Position numbers and translations under genes: made by a program
Shown: piece by piece, positions 1-7,034 of the stretch
How the letters are laid out: each line of letters opens with the position of its first letter
Numbering within the stretch: the stretch's first letter is position 1
Assembly (NCBI GenBank): GCA_002422345.1
Contig: DIUL01000221.1
Coordinates: 1 to 19,302 of the forward strand
From: Acetobacteraceae bacterium UBA6159
GTDB taxonomy: Bacteria > Pseudomonadota > Alphaproteobacteria > Acetobacterales > Acetobacteraceae
Direction of reading: 5' to 3'
DNA length: 19,302 nucleotides
The notes under the pieces: generated by a model
What the model was told of the DNA's origin: nothing
Database searches by the model: none
The model's input: the letters and a program-made list of their open reading frames with translations, nothing else

Positions 1-98
1 GGGGAGGGCCGGGGTGGGGGGTATCGCGGCACGGGTCTGGGGGGTGGCTACCCCTCCCCCATCCCCTCCCTCAAGGGGAGGGGAGAATCAGCCTCCCC
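1..98. repeat. C/G-rich dispersed intergenic repeat, copy 1
   Basis: Non-coding stretch downstream of the PrpD-like gene. Bases 1-32 match 12411-12441 with few changes (shared pattern GGGAGGGCCGGGG and TATCRCGGCAC). Bases 48-87 match the reverse complement of the copy at 18381-18424 and, less well, 12458-12496. It contains a hairpin with stem CCCCTCCC at 63-70, loop 71-75 and stem GGGAGGGG at 76-83. The position just after a stop codon suggests a transcript-end role, but no T-run follows on the minus strand. The repeat may start before the window. Confidence 0.7.
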
Positions 99-1469
99 CT
101 ACGCCGCCGCCCGCGACAAATCCCCCGCGTCCGCAAGCCTCTCCACCCCCCAGGTCTTCGCGATCAATTCCACCGCCCGCGCCGCCCCGATCACCGGTTC
201 GGCGAGATCACGGAACTTCACCTCCAGCTCCGCATCCGTCATCGGGCGGGAGGCGCTGCCGATCCCATGCTCGATCCGGCAGACACGTGTCGTGCCATCC
301 GTCATGGTCAGTGTCACGACGGCCGCATCCGCGAGCAGGCTGGGGTCGAGCGTCGCCTCCACCTTGTCCTGGAACGCCATCAGCGCGGGGTCATGCACCG
401 CCGTTGCCTCATCCATGTCCTGGATGCGGGCGGTGCCGCGGATGAAGGCCACCGCGGTCCAGTGGTGCAGGCTGACATGGGCCTGCATCTCATCCTTCGG
501 GTTCCGGTTGTTGCACAGCGCCATCGCGCCGGGGGAAGCCTGGATCGCCACCCGCGCGATCTGGTCGGCCCGCACCCCCTGTTCCCGCCGCAATTGCAGG
601 CAGGCGTCGATGATGGGGTGGATGACGATGCCGCAGGGATAGGGCTTGTAGGTGTTGCGGAGGATCTCGAACCGGGACCCCAGCCCGCCGGCCAGCGCGT
701 CGGTGTCGGCTTCCTCGGCGAAGACGCTCAGGAAGCCATAGCGGCCCTCCAGCGCGGTGATGCCGGCGGTGAACCCGCCCTCGGCCAGCAGGGTGGCGCG
801 CAGGCCGGTCTGGCCGGCATGGGCGGGCATCATCGGGGTCATCATCGTCCCGTGCATGGCGCGAATGCCCGAGGCATTGGCCAGCGCGATGCCCATGGCG
901 CGCCGCGTCCGCAGATGGTCAAGCCCCAGCATCCGGGCGGTGGCGGCGGCGGCGCCGAAGCCGCCGGTGATGCCGGTGCCGGACCAGGCGATCGAGCCCT
1001 TGGCGGGCGGCACGCTGACCGACTTGGACAGCCGGCATTCCAGTTCGACGCCCAGGGCAAAGGCGGTCAGCAGGTCCTCTCCGCTGACCGGATGGCGTTC
1101 GGCCAGTGCGAGCACCGCCGCGGCGACGGGGCCGGCGGGGTGGACCACGGCCTCGGCGTGCGTGTCGTCGAAGCTGTAGACGCTGGACGCCAGGCAATTG
1201 ATCAGCGCCGCGTGCAGGATGTCGGATTTGCGCCCGCGCCCGAACAAGGTGGCGTGGGGCGGCCCGGCGAACGGCGCGAGCGTCCGGTCGGCGCGGTCGG
1301 TGATGTCATGGCGGGCGCCGCCGACGGTGCAGCCGACGATATTGAACAAGGAACGCAGTGCCTCCCGCCGGACCGCGTCGGGCAGGTCGGCGGGGCTTGT
1401 GTTGATAACGTAGTCCGCCAATGTGGCTGTTATGTCATTTGTCACGACATGTGTCTCCCGATTCGTCAT
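99..1469 (-). CDS. MmgE/PrpD family protein
   Basis: A 456-residue protein with the MmgE/PrpD fold, the family of 2-methylcitrate dehydratase, cis-aconitate decarboxylase and many uncharacterised lyases or isomerases of carboxylic acids. Family marks visible are the N-terminal helical segment, the stretch around residues 91-117 containing SFDDTH (99-104) and HPAGP (110-114), the segment MHGTMMTPMMPAHAGQTGLR, and YKPYPCGIVIHP. Length is typical of the family. It lies 11 bases downstream of the SDR gene on the same strand, so the two are probably co-transcribed. The ATG at 1469 has only a weak ribosome site. An in-frame GTG at 1445 is preceded by GGGAG nine bases upstream and would give a start MTNDITATLADYV, so it may be the true start. 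The family call is firm. The substrate cannot be told from sequence, and there is no methylcitrate-cycle context. Confidence 0.9.
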   Translation of the reverse strand: MTNRETHVVTNDITATLADYVINTSPADLPDAVRREALRSLFNIVGCTVGGARHDITDRADRTLAPFAGPPHATLFGRGRKSDILHAALINCLASSVYSFDDTHAEAVVHPAGPVAAAVLALAERHPVSGEDLLTAFALGVELECRLSKSVSVPPAKGSIAWSGTGITGGFGAAAATARMLGLDHLRTRRAMGIALANASGIRAMHGTMMTPMMPAHAGQTGLRATLLAEGGFTAGITALEGRYGFLSVFAEEADTDALAGGLGSRFEILRNTYKPYPCGIVIHPIIDACLQLRREQGVRADQIARVAIQASPGAMALCNNRNPKDEMQAHVSLHHWTAVAFIRGTARIQDMDEATAVHDPALMAFQDKVEATLDPSLLADAAVVTLTMTDGTTRVCRIEHGIGSASRPMTDAELEVKFRDLAEPVIGAARAVELIAKTWGVERLADAGDLSRAAA

Positions 1470-1480
1470 GTTTCCGGGGT

Positions 1481-2266
1481 TCAGAGCGATCGAGTCGCGC
1501 CGCCATCGATGTCGATGACCGATCCCTGGAGGAAATCGCCCTTGGCGGAGGCGATGAAGGCCGCCAGCGCGCCGATTTCCTCCGGCCGGCCGACCCGCTT
1601 GGTGCCGCCGGCGGACAGCAGGAACGCCAGCGCGCCCTCGCGGTCCACGTTACGTTCACGCATCACACGCTCGACATTGCGGGTGAAGCGATCGGTTTCG
1701 ATCAGGCCGGGGTTGATGGCATTGACCCGCACGCCCTGCTGGATGCCGATATCGGCCATGGCCTTGGTGAAGTTCAGCAAAGCGACATTGACCGAGCCGC
1801 CGATGGTGAACTCGGCCGATCCGGCGCGAGCGCCGATGCCGCCAATATTGATGACCGAGCCCTGGACTTCGCGCAGATGCGGCCAGGCAGCGCGAGTCAT
1901 GCGGACATAACCGTGGAATTTCAAGGCGAAACCGTCCTGCCAGTCTTCTTCTGTCAAGGTAAAGAAATCCGCTCGCTTGGTGGCGCCGGCGTTGTTCACA
2001 AGAATATCCAGCCGGCCGAAGGCGGCGATCGCGGCGGCCACCGCGCCGGCCGCGGCATCGGGTTCGCGCAAATCGGCGGCATGCACGGCGGTTCGGACGG
2101 ATGCACTGTTTGTCAGGCCCGCGGCGACTTCTTGCAGTTTCGACATGTCCCGCGACACGAGGCAGACATGGACCCCTTCACGCGCGAGTTCGGTGGCGAT
2201 CGCGGCACCGATGCCGCGGCTGGCCCCAGTCACCAACGCGACTTTTCCCGCCAACCCGAGTTCCAT
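1481..2266 (-). CDS. SDR-family oxidoreductase-like protein with non-canonical active site
   Basis: A 261-residue Rossmann-fold short-chain dehydrogenase/reductase. The nucleotide-binding motif TGASRGIG is at residues 13-20, NNAG at 91-94, and the C-terminal INPGLIETD and DIDGGAT stretches are present, all as in classical SDRs. The catalytic Ser-Tyr-Lys set is missing. Where YxxxK should lie (156-160) the protein reads GGSVN, the Ser position (143) is Gly, and the helix-4 Asn position (about 116) is Lys. The reading frame is intact there, so this is not a sequencing frameshift. It may belong to an atypical SDR subgroup or catalyse a different step. The start at 2266 is chosen because GGGAGG lies just upstream; an extension to 2308 reads through that site. 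It is the first gene of a two-gene unit with the PrpD-like gene and is transcribed away from the MucR gene. Confidence 0.9.
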   Translation of the reverse strand: MELGLAGKVALVTGASRGIGAAIATELAREGVHVCLVSRDMSKLQEVAAGLTNSASVRTAVHAADLREPDAAAGAVAAAIAAFGRLDILVNNAGATKRADFFTLTEEDWQDGFALKFHGYVRMTRAAWPHLREVQGSVINIGGIGARAGSAEFTIGGSVNVALLNFTKAMADIGIQQGVRVNAINPGLIETDRFTRNVERVMRERNVDREGALAFLLSAGGTKRVGRPEEIGALAAFIASAKGDFLQGSVIDIDGGATRSL

Positions 2267-2429
2267 TTCTTCCTCCCTTGTCCTTGATGCGCGCATCATG
2301 ACGACCACCTATCGAATCGGCAAATGCGGAAATCTTTCAACAGACATCTACTGTGAAGAAAAACCTTCTGGCATTGGCCTGGTGATTGGGGTAACGAGGC
2401 GCCTCGGGTTGAAAGGAACAAAACACTGT
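2267..2429. promoter_or_regulatory. Divergent promoter region between SDR and MucR genes
   Basis: 163 bases between divergently transcribed genes, visibly richer in A/T than the flanking coding DNA. It holds an imperfect palindrome, TTCAACAG at 2336-2343 and CTGTGAA at 2351-2357, with a 7-base centre. Such a site could be an operator, possibly for the adjacent MucR protein, since MucR/Ros proteins bind A/T-rich DNA and often autoregulate. No convincing -35/-10 pair was found by eye. AAGGA at 2413-2417 may serve as the MucR ribosome site, although its 12-base spacing is long. Confidence 0.4.
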
Positions 2430-2876
2430 ATGACTGAGGATGTATTGGGGCTCACGGCCCAGATTGTCAGCGCGCACGTCAAGAAGAACGCGGTGCCAGT
2501 CGAGGAACTGACCAGCCTGATCCGCGAAGTGCACAAGACACTGGCCGGGCTGAGCGAGCCGGCTTCGACCTCGTCCCCCGCGCATGGCTCCTCGCCGGCG
2601 GTGCAGGTGACGAAGTCGGTATTCCCGGACTACGTGATCTGCCTTGAGTGCGGAAAGAAAATGACCATGCTCAAGCGTCATTTGATGACCGAACACTCCA
2701 TGTCGGTCGAGCAGTATCGCACCAAGTTCGGGCTGCCCGGGAACTACCCGATGGTCGCGCCCAACTATGCCACCACGCGCTCCAACCTGGCCAAGGAAAT
2801 GGGCCTGGGCAAAAGCCGCACGGTCGCCGTGCGCAAGGCGGGCCGCAAGGCCGGCGGACGTCGCGCGAAGGGCTGA
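2430..2876 (+). CDS. MucR/Ros family zinc-finger transcriptional regulator
   Basis: A 148-residue DNA-binding regulator of the MucR/Ros family, which controls exopolysaccharide, motility, cell-cycle or virulence genes in alphaproteobacteria. The prokaryotic C2H2 zinc finger is clear: Cys71, Cys74, His84 and His89 (C-X2-C-X9-H-X4-H). It is followed by the typical MSVEQYRTKFGLPGNYPMVAPNYA segment (residues 91-114, quoted in parts MSVEQYRTKFGLPG and NYPMVAPNYA) and a very basic tail. The N-terminal region MTEDVLGLTAQIVSAHVKKN is typical of the family and fixes the start at 2430; the longer open frame upstream is a shadow. It is divergent from the SDR/PrpD unit and may regulate it, or be an unrelated global regulator. 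Confidence 0.93.
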   Translation: MTEDVLGLTAQIVSAHVKKNAVPVEELTSLIREVHKTLAGLSEPASTSSPAHGSSPAVQVTKSVFPDYVICLECGKKMTMLKRHLMTEHSMSVEQYRTKFGLPGNYPMVAPNYATTRSNLAKEMGLGKSRTVAVRKAGRKAGGRRAKG

Positions 2877-2891
2877 AACCTCCCCGAACCC

Positions 2892-2927
2892 TCCGCCACG
2901 GCCGGTATTGGGACCGGCCATGGCGGA
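2892..2927. terminator. Strong hairpin between convergent genes, likely bidirectional terminator
   Basis: Arms 2892-2906 and 2913-2927 pair over 15 positions with one C-A mismatch (2899/2920) and a 6-base loop (ATTGGG). The innermost stem is GGCCGGT/ACCGGCC. It sits between the MucR stop (2876) and the stop of the minus-strand crotonase gene (2937), where a terminator serving both strands is expected. No strong T-run follows on either side, so it may be Rho-assisted or act mainly by protecting 3' ends. Confidence 0.6.
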
Positions 2928-2936
2928 TGCGGCGGC

Positions 2937-3737
2937 TCAGCGCCCCTTGAAGGGCCGCGGCTTCCGCTTTTCCTTGAAGGCCAGGGCGGCCTCGTGGAAG
3001 TCTTCCGACAGATACAACTTCATCGGCGCCATCTGGAACGCGGCTTCCCGCGTATACTGCGCCAGGAAGAACCGCCGCGTCCGCACCGCGGCGCGCACCG
3101 ACAAAGGCGGGTTCGACGCCACCTGGCGCGCCATCTCCATCGCCACGTCCATATGCGTGCCCTTGGGCGCCAGGCGGTTGATGACATTGGCCGCGTGCGC
3201 TTCCTCGGCGCTGAACCAGCGGCCGGTGAAGGTCACGTCGTCGCCGAAGGCCCCGGCATTACGGAAGTGAAACTGCGCCCAATGCTTGGCCGAACCGAGC
3301 CCGCGCGAGGTTTCCGTCAATTGCAGCCGCGTGCCTTCCTCCGCCACGGTCAGGTCGCAGTCCAGGATCATGCCGAGGCCAAGGCCCAGCACATAGCCAT
3401 GCACGCAGGCGATGACGGGCTTGTAGTTCACCGACTGCGTCAGCAGATCGCCGGAATTGGCGCCATGCCCCTGCGGGCCGCCCAGACGCTCAAATTCCTC
3501 ACGCGAGCGCAACTGCCGCTGGTGCACATCGGCCCCCGAACAGAAGGCCCGCCCGCGTCCGCACAGGATGGCGACCCATGCATCCGGGTCGGCATCGAAC
3601 TTGCGGAAGGCGTCGATCAACTGTCGCACGACTTCGTCGCTGACGGCGTTCAACTTCTCGGGCCGGTTCATCGCGATGACCGCGATGTGGTCCTTGACTT
3701 CATAGTCGACATAAATGCGGTCGGCTTCCTCGGCCAT
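2937..3737 (-). CDS. Enoyl-CoA hydratase/isomerase family protein (crotonase A)
   Basis: A 266-residue crotonase-superfamily protein, acting on an acyl-CoA thioester through an oxyanion hole. The CoA and oxyanion-hole segment GRAFCSGADV is near residues 62-71, and the second oxyanion-hole glycine region HGYVLGLGLG is at 113-122. By alignment to rat crotonase, the first catalytic Glu (Glu144) is Gly122 here, while the second (Glu164) is kept as Glu142. One acid suggests isomerase-, hydrolase- or lyase-like chemistry rather than plain hydration. The C-terminus RKPRPFKGR is the usual family ending. The start at 3737 follows GGGGGAAGCG; the open frame extends much further upstream but that is shadow. 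It diverges from the four-gene acyl-CoA operon, with 106 bases between. Confidence 0.9.
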   Translation of the reverse strand: MAEEADRIYVDYEVKDHIAVIAMNRPEKLNAVSDEVVRQLIDAFRKFDADPDAWVAILCGRGRAFCSGADVHQRQLRSREEFERLGGPQGHGANSGDLLTQSVNYKPVIACVHGYVLGLGLGMILDCDLTVAEEGTRLQLTETSRGLGSAKHWAQFHFRNAGAFGDDVTFTGRWFSAEEAHAANVINRLAPKGTHMDVAMEMARQVASNPPLSVRAAVRTRRFFLAQYTREAAFQMAPMKLYLSEDFHEAALAFKEKRKPRPFKGR

Positions 3738-3843
3738 CGCTTCCCCCTTTGGTTTTGGCGGCACCTGACATTCCTGGCGTCGGGGTGTACCGTAGGCACC
3801 CGAAACAGTCGCCGCAAGGCGGCGGACGGGAGGAGGAAACCCG
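3738..3843. promoter_or_regulatory. Divergent promoter region of the acyl-CoA gene block
   Basis: 106 bases separate two divergent crotonase genes. Inverted repeats visible are GGGTG/CACCC at 3783-3787 and 3797-3801 (9-base centre), and CGCCGC/GCGGCG at 3810-3815 and 3819-3824 (3-base loop). The second lies just before the plus-strand ribosome site GGGAGGAGGAAA. Either could be a regulator site or a 5'-leader structure. Promoter boxes are not evident by eye. Confidence 0.35.
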
Positions 3844-4632
3844 ATGCCCTTGCTCTGTGAGAAGCGCGGCCATGTCGCGATCCTGACGCTCAGCCGGCCC
3901 GAGGCACGCAACGCCTGGTGCCAGGAATACAACGAAGGCTTCGTCGACATCCTGCCGAAGCTGGAAGCCGACAAGGAGATCCGCTGCGTCGTGCTGACCG
4001 GCGATCCGGCCGGCAATGCCTTCAGCGCCGGCGCCGACCTGAAGAACCCCCGCACGCATTCCCATGATTCGATTGCCGATTTCCTGGAGGAGCTGCCATC
4101 GCGGCGACGCTCCAGCGCGATCGCCCTGGTGACCGACTTCGCCAAGCCGATGATCGCCGCGGTCAACGGCTATGCGATCGGGATCGGCTGCATCGTCAGC
4201 TATTGCTGCGACATGATCGTGGCCTCCGACGCGGCCGATTGGCGGCTGCCGCAGGCGGGCCTGGGCATCATGCCGGCGCAGGGCGGGTCCATCCGGCTCG
4301 CCCGCTGGGTCGGGCGGGGCAACGCCATGCGCGCCGCCTACGGCTTCCCGATCAAGGCGGAGGAAGCCTATCGGATCGGCCTCGCGCAATGGCTGGTGCC
4401 GGCGGCGGAGTTGATGGACCAGGCGATGGCGGTCGCGGACCACATCGCGTCCCTGCCGCCTCTGGCCACGCAGGTGACCAAGGAATCGCTCCGTTCGGGG
4501 CTGGAACAACCTTTGCCGGAAGCCGTCCTGGGCGACCTGTATCGTTTCGCGATGCTGGAACTGACCGAGGACAAGGCCGAAAGCCACCAGGCCTGGCGCG
4601 AACGCCGCCGGCCCAGCTTCAAGGGACGCTGA
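3844..4632 (+). CDS. Enoyl-CoA hydratase/isomerase family protein (crotonase B)
   Basis: A 262-residue crotonase-fold protein and first gene of the plus-strand acyl-CoA operon. The oxyanion-hole segment AFSAGADL is at residues 59-66, and NGYAIGIGC at 108-116 contributes the second NH. Both canonical crotonase glutamates are replaced: the Glu144 equivalent is Ile117 and the Glu164 equivalent is Gln137. The protein keeps the fold and CoA pocket but lacks the usual hydratase acid/base pair. It could be an isomerase, thioesterase or decarboxylase-like member with relocated catalytic residues. The ATG at 3844 has an excellent ribosome site (GGGAGGAGG). The stop is followed after 3 bases by the first CoA-transferase, so translation is probably coupled. 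Confidence 0.9.
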   Translation: MPLLCEKRGHVAILTLSRPEARNAWCQEYNEGFVDILPKLEADKEIRCVVLTGDPAGNAFSAGADLKNPRTHSHDSIADFLEELPSRRRSSAIALVTDFAKPMIAAVNGYAIGIGCIVSYCCDMIVASDAADWRLPQAGLGIMPAQGGSIRLARWVGRGNAMRAAYGFPIKAEEAYRIGLAQWLVPAAELMDQAMAVADHIASLPPLATQVTKESLRSGLEQPLPEAVLGDLYRFAMLELTEDKAESHQAWRERRRPSFKGR

Positions 4633-4635
4633 CGC

Positions 4636-5823
4636 ATGTCGATGCCGCTGGAGGGCCTGACGGTCCTGGATTTCGGGCAGATTTTTCAGGGTTCGTACGC
4701 CACGCTCCTTCTCGCGAAGGCCGGCGCCAACGTCATCAAGATCGAGCCGCCAGGGGGGGAACCGTTGCGCAAGCGGACTCCGCCGGGGGCGAAGACGACG
4801 CTCGCCTTCGCGATGCTGAATGCCAACAAGCGGGCGGTGACGCTGAACCTGAAGTCGCAGCGGGGGAAGGACCTGTTGTTCAAGATGGTCCAGCGCGCCG
4901 ATATCCTGCTGGAGAATTTCGGCCCCGGTACGATGGACGGGATGGGCGTTGGCTGGTCTGTGCTTCATCCGATCAATCAGCGGCTGATCTATGCCTCGGG
5001 CACCGGCTATGGAATCAGCGGGCCGGATCACCAGAACCTGGCGATGGACCTGACCGTGCAGGCGGCGTCCGGCATCATGAGCGTGACCGGCTTCGCCGAT
5101 GGCCCGCCGGTGCGCGCCGGCATCACGGTCGCCGACTTCATGGGCGGCATCCATGTCTATGCGGGCATCACGACAGCCTTGTACGAGCGGGAACGCAGCG
5201 GCATCGGCCGATTGGTCGAGGTTGCGATGCAGGAAGCGGTCTATTTCACCCTCGCCGCGCCCTTCGAGTCGCTGTACCGCACCGGCAAGGTGCCGCCGCG
5301 CACGGGCAATGAAACCGGCGGGGCGAACGCGCCCTATGGGCTGTTTCCGGTGAAGGATGGTTTCATTGCGATCCATACCGGGACCGAAGGCCATTGGCTG
5401 AACATCCTCGATGCCGCCGGCCGGCCAGAGCTGAAGTCCGAACCACGCTTCCGCACGATGCATGACCGCTCCGCCAACCTCGCCGAGGTCAACGCCATCG
5501 TCACCGCCTGGACCGAGACGCTGACCAAGGCGGAACTCGCCGAACAGGCCAGGAAGTTCCGCATCCCCTGTGCCCCGGTCCGCGATGTGGAGGAAGTGAT
5601 GAACGACCGCCACATGCACAGCCGCGGGATGCTGGAATGGGTGGATCATCCGGACCTCGGCCGTGTCGTGCTGCCCACGACGCCGCTGCGGATTCATGGC
5701 ACCGATATCGCGCCGACCAGGCCGAGTCCCCTGGTCGGACAGGACAATGATGGGGTCTACGGGGGGTGGCTGGGGCTGCCGCCGGATGAAATCGAGTCCC
5801 TGCGCAAGGATGGGGTAATCTGA
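4636..5823 (+). CDS. CaiB/BaiF (family III) CoA-transferase, paralogue 1
   Basis: A 395-residue family III CoA-transferase, moving CoA from an acyl-CoA donor to a free carboxylic acid through an aspartyl-CoA thioester. The N-terminal segment LAKAGANVIKIEPPGGE (27-42), the central NLAMDLTVQAASGIMSVTG (134-152) and the motif VADFMGG are typical. Asp167 is the expected catalytic aspartate, equivalent to Asp169 of formyl-CoA transferase and CaiB. The C-terminal AEQARKFRIPCAPVRDVEEV and HMHSRGML are also family marks. It is closely similar to the next gene along its whole length, indicating tandem duplication. ATG at 4636 is 3 bases after the upstream stop; Met3 is an alternative. Some family III enzymes are encoded by adjacent gene pairs and form hetero-oligomers (for example BbsEF and SmtAB), which is possible here. 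Confidence 0.93.
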   Translation: MSMPLEGLTVLDFGQIFQGSYATLLLAKAGANVIKIEPPGGEPLRKRTPPGAKTTLAFAMLNANKRAVTLNLKSQRGKDLLFKMVQRADILLENFGPGTMDGMGVGWSVLHPINQRLIYASGTGYGISGPDHQNLAMDLTVQAASGIMSVTGFADGPPVRAGITVADFMGGIHVYAGITTALYERERSGIGRLVEVAMQEAVYFTLAAPFESLYRTGKVPPRTGNETGGANAPYGLFPVKDGFIAIHTGTEGHWLNILDAAGRPELKSEPRFRTMHDRSANLAEVNAIVTAWTETLTKAELAEQARKFRIPCAPVRDVEEVMNDRHMHSRGMLEWVDHPDLGRVVLPTTPLRIHGTDIAPTRPSPLVGQDNDGVYGGWLGLPPDEIESLRKDGVI

Positions 5824-5827
5824 CGAC

Positions 5828-7033
5828 ATGACCGCGAAACTGAACTACCCGCTGGCCGGGTTCACGATCCTGGACCTGACGCAGTTCTACCAGGGCCCGT
5901 ACGCGACGCTGATGCTGGCCAAGGCCGGCGCCAACGTCATCAAGATCGAGCCGCCGGGCGGGGAAAGCCTGCGCGCGATGCGCCCGCCGGGACACGAGAA
6001 CCCCCTGCCCATCGTGATGCTGAATGCGAACAAGCGCAGCATCACGCTGAACCTCAAGACCGAGGAAGGGCGGGACCTGCTCAAGAAGATGGTGCTGAAG
6101 GCGGATGCGCTGGTCGAAAACTACGCGCCGGGCGTGATGGACCGCCTCGGCGTCGGGTTCGATGTGCTGCACAAGATCAATCCGAAGCTGGTCTATGCCT
6201 CGGCCAGCGGGTTCGGTCTTTCGGGGCCGGATCGGGACAATCTGGCGATGGACTTCACCATCCAGGCGGCCTCCGGCGTCATGAGCCTGACCGGATATCC
6301 CGATGGCCCGCCGACCCGCACCGGCGCGCCCTATGTTGATATCCTGGGCGGGGCGCATCTCTACGCCGCGCTGATGACCGGGTTGCTGGAACGCGAACGC
6401 ACCGGCATCGGCCGCCTTGTTGAGGTCGCGATGGTGGAGGCTGTCTATACATGCCTCGCCACCGGGCTGGACCAGTATATGCGGGCGGGCAAGAAAATCC
6501 CAGGCCGCAGCGGCAACGCCTTCGCCAACTACAACCGCGCGCCCTACAACGTGTATCCCTGCGCGGACGGCTACGTCGCGATCATCCTGGTCACGGAAAA
6601 CCAGTGGCAGAACCTGCTGCGCGCCATGGGCCGGGAAGACCTGAAGGACGATCCGCGTTTCATCAACAACACCGCCCGCGTCGAGCGGTTTAAGGAAACC
6701 GAGGACATCGTCCTGGGCTGGACCATGGCGCACACCCGCGCGGAAATCTTCGCGGCCACCAGCAAGTATCGCATCCCCTGCGCGCCGGTCCGCGATATCG
6801 AGGAAGTGATGAACGACCCCCACATGCACGAACGCGGCATGCTGGAAGTGCGCAATCATTACGATTACGGCGAAGTCATCCTGCCCAACAGCCCGCTGCG
6901 CTTCCACGGCGCCGACAAGGTGCCGACCACGGACAGCCCTCGGGTCGGGGAGCACAACGAAGCCGTCTACGACGAACTGCTGGGCCTGACGCCCGCCGAC
7001 CTGAAACGCCTGCATGAAGCCGGAGCAATCTGA
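5828..7033 (+). CDS. CaiB/BaiF (family III) CoA-transferase, paralogue 2
   Basis: A 401-residue family III CoA-transferase. LAKAGANVIKIEPPGGE (30-46), NLAMDFTIQAASGVMSLTG (138-156) and YVDILGG are conserved, with Asp171 in the catalytic position. Much of the sequence is identical or near-identical in type to the preceding gene, including the C-terminal KYRIPCAPVRDIEEVMNDPH and HERGMLEV segments. The catalytic Asp is kept in both copies, so neither looks like an inactive partner. The segment before the catalytic Asp and the 190-260 region differ more, as expected if the acid substrates differ. It starts 4 bases after the previous stop. Its own stop is one base before the ATG of the next crotonase gene, so the operon is continuous. 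The natural acid substrate is unknown. Confidence 0.93.
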   Translation: MTAKLNYPLAGFTILDLTQFYQGPYATLMLAKAGANVIKIEPPGGESLRAMRPPGHENPLPIVMLNANKRSITLNLKTEEGRDLLKKMVLKADALVENYAPGVMDRLGVGFDVLHKINPKLVYASASGFGLSGPDRDNLAMDFTIQAASGVMSLTGYPDGPPTRTGAPYVDILGGAHLYAALMTGLLERERTGIGRLVEVAMVEAVYTCLATGLDQYMRAGKKIPGRSGNAFANYNRAPYNVYPCADGYVAIILVTENQWQNLLRAMGREDLKDDPRFINNTARVERFKETEDIVLGWTMAHTRAEIFAATSKYRIPCAPVRDIEEVMNDPHMHERGMLEVRNHYDYGEVILPNSPLRFHGADKVPTTDSPRVGEHNEAVYDELLGLTPADLKRLHEAGAI

Positions 7034-7034
7034 C

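Noticed and set aside
3700..5829. Very long minus-strand open frame (709 codons) opposite the crotonase and CoA-transferase genes
   Set aside because: It is antisense to well-supported genes, has no recognisable domain, and is Arg/Gly/Pro/His-rich in the way GC-biased antisense frames usually are.
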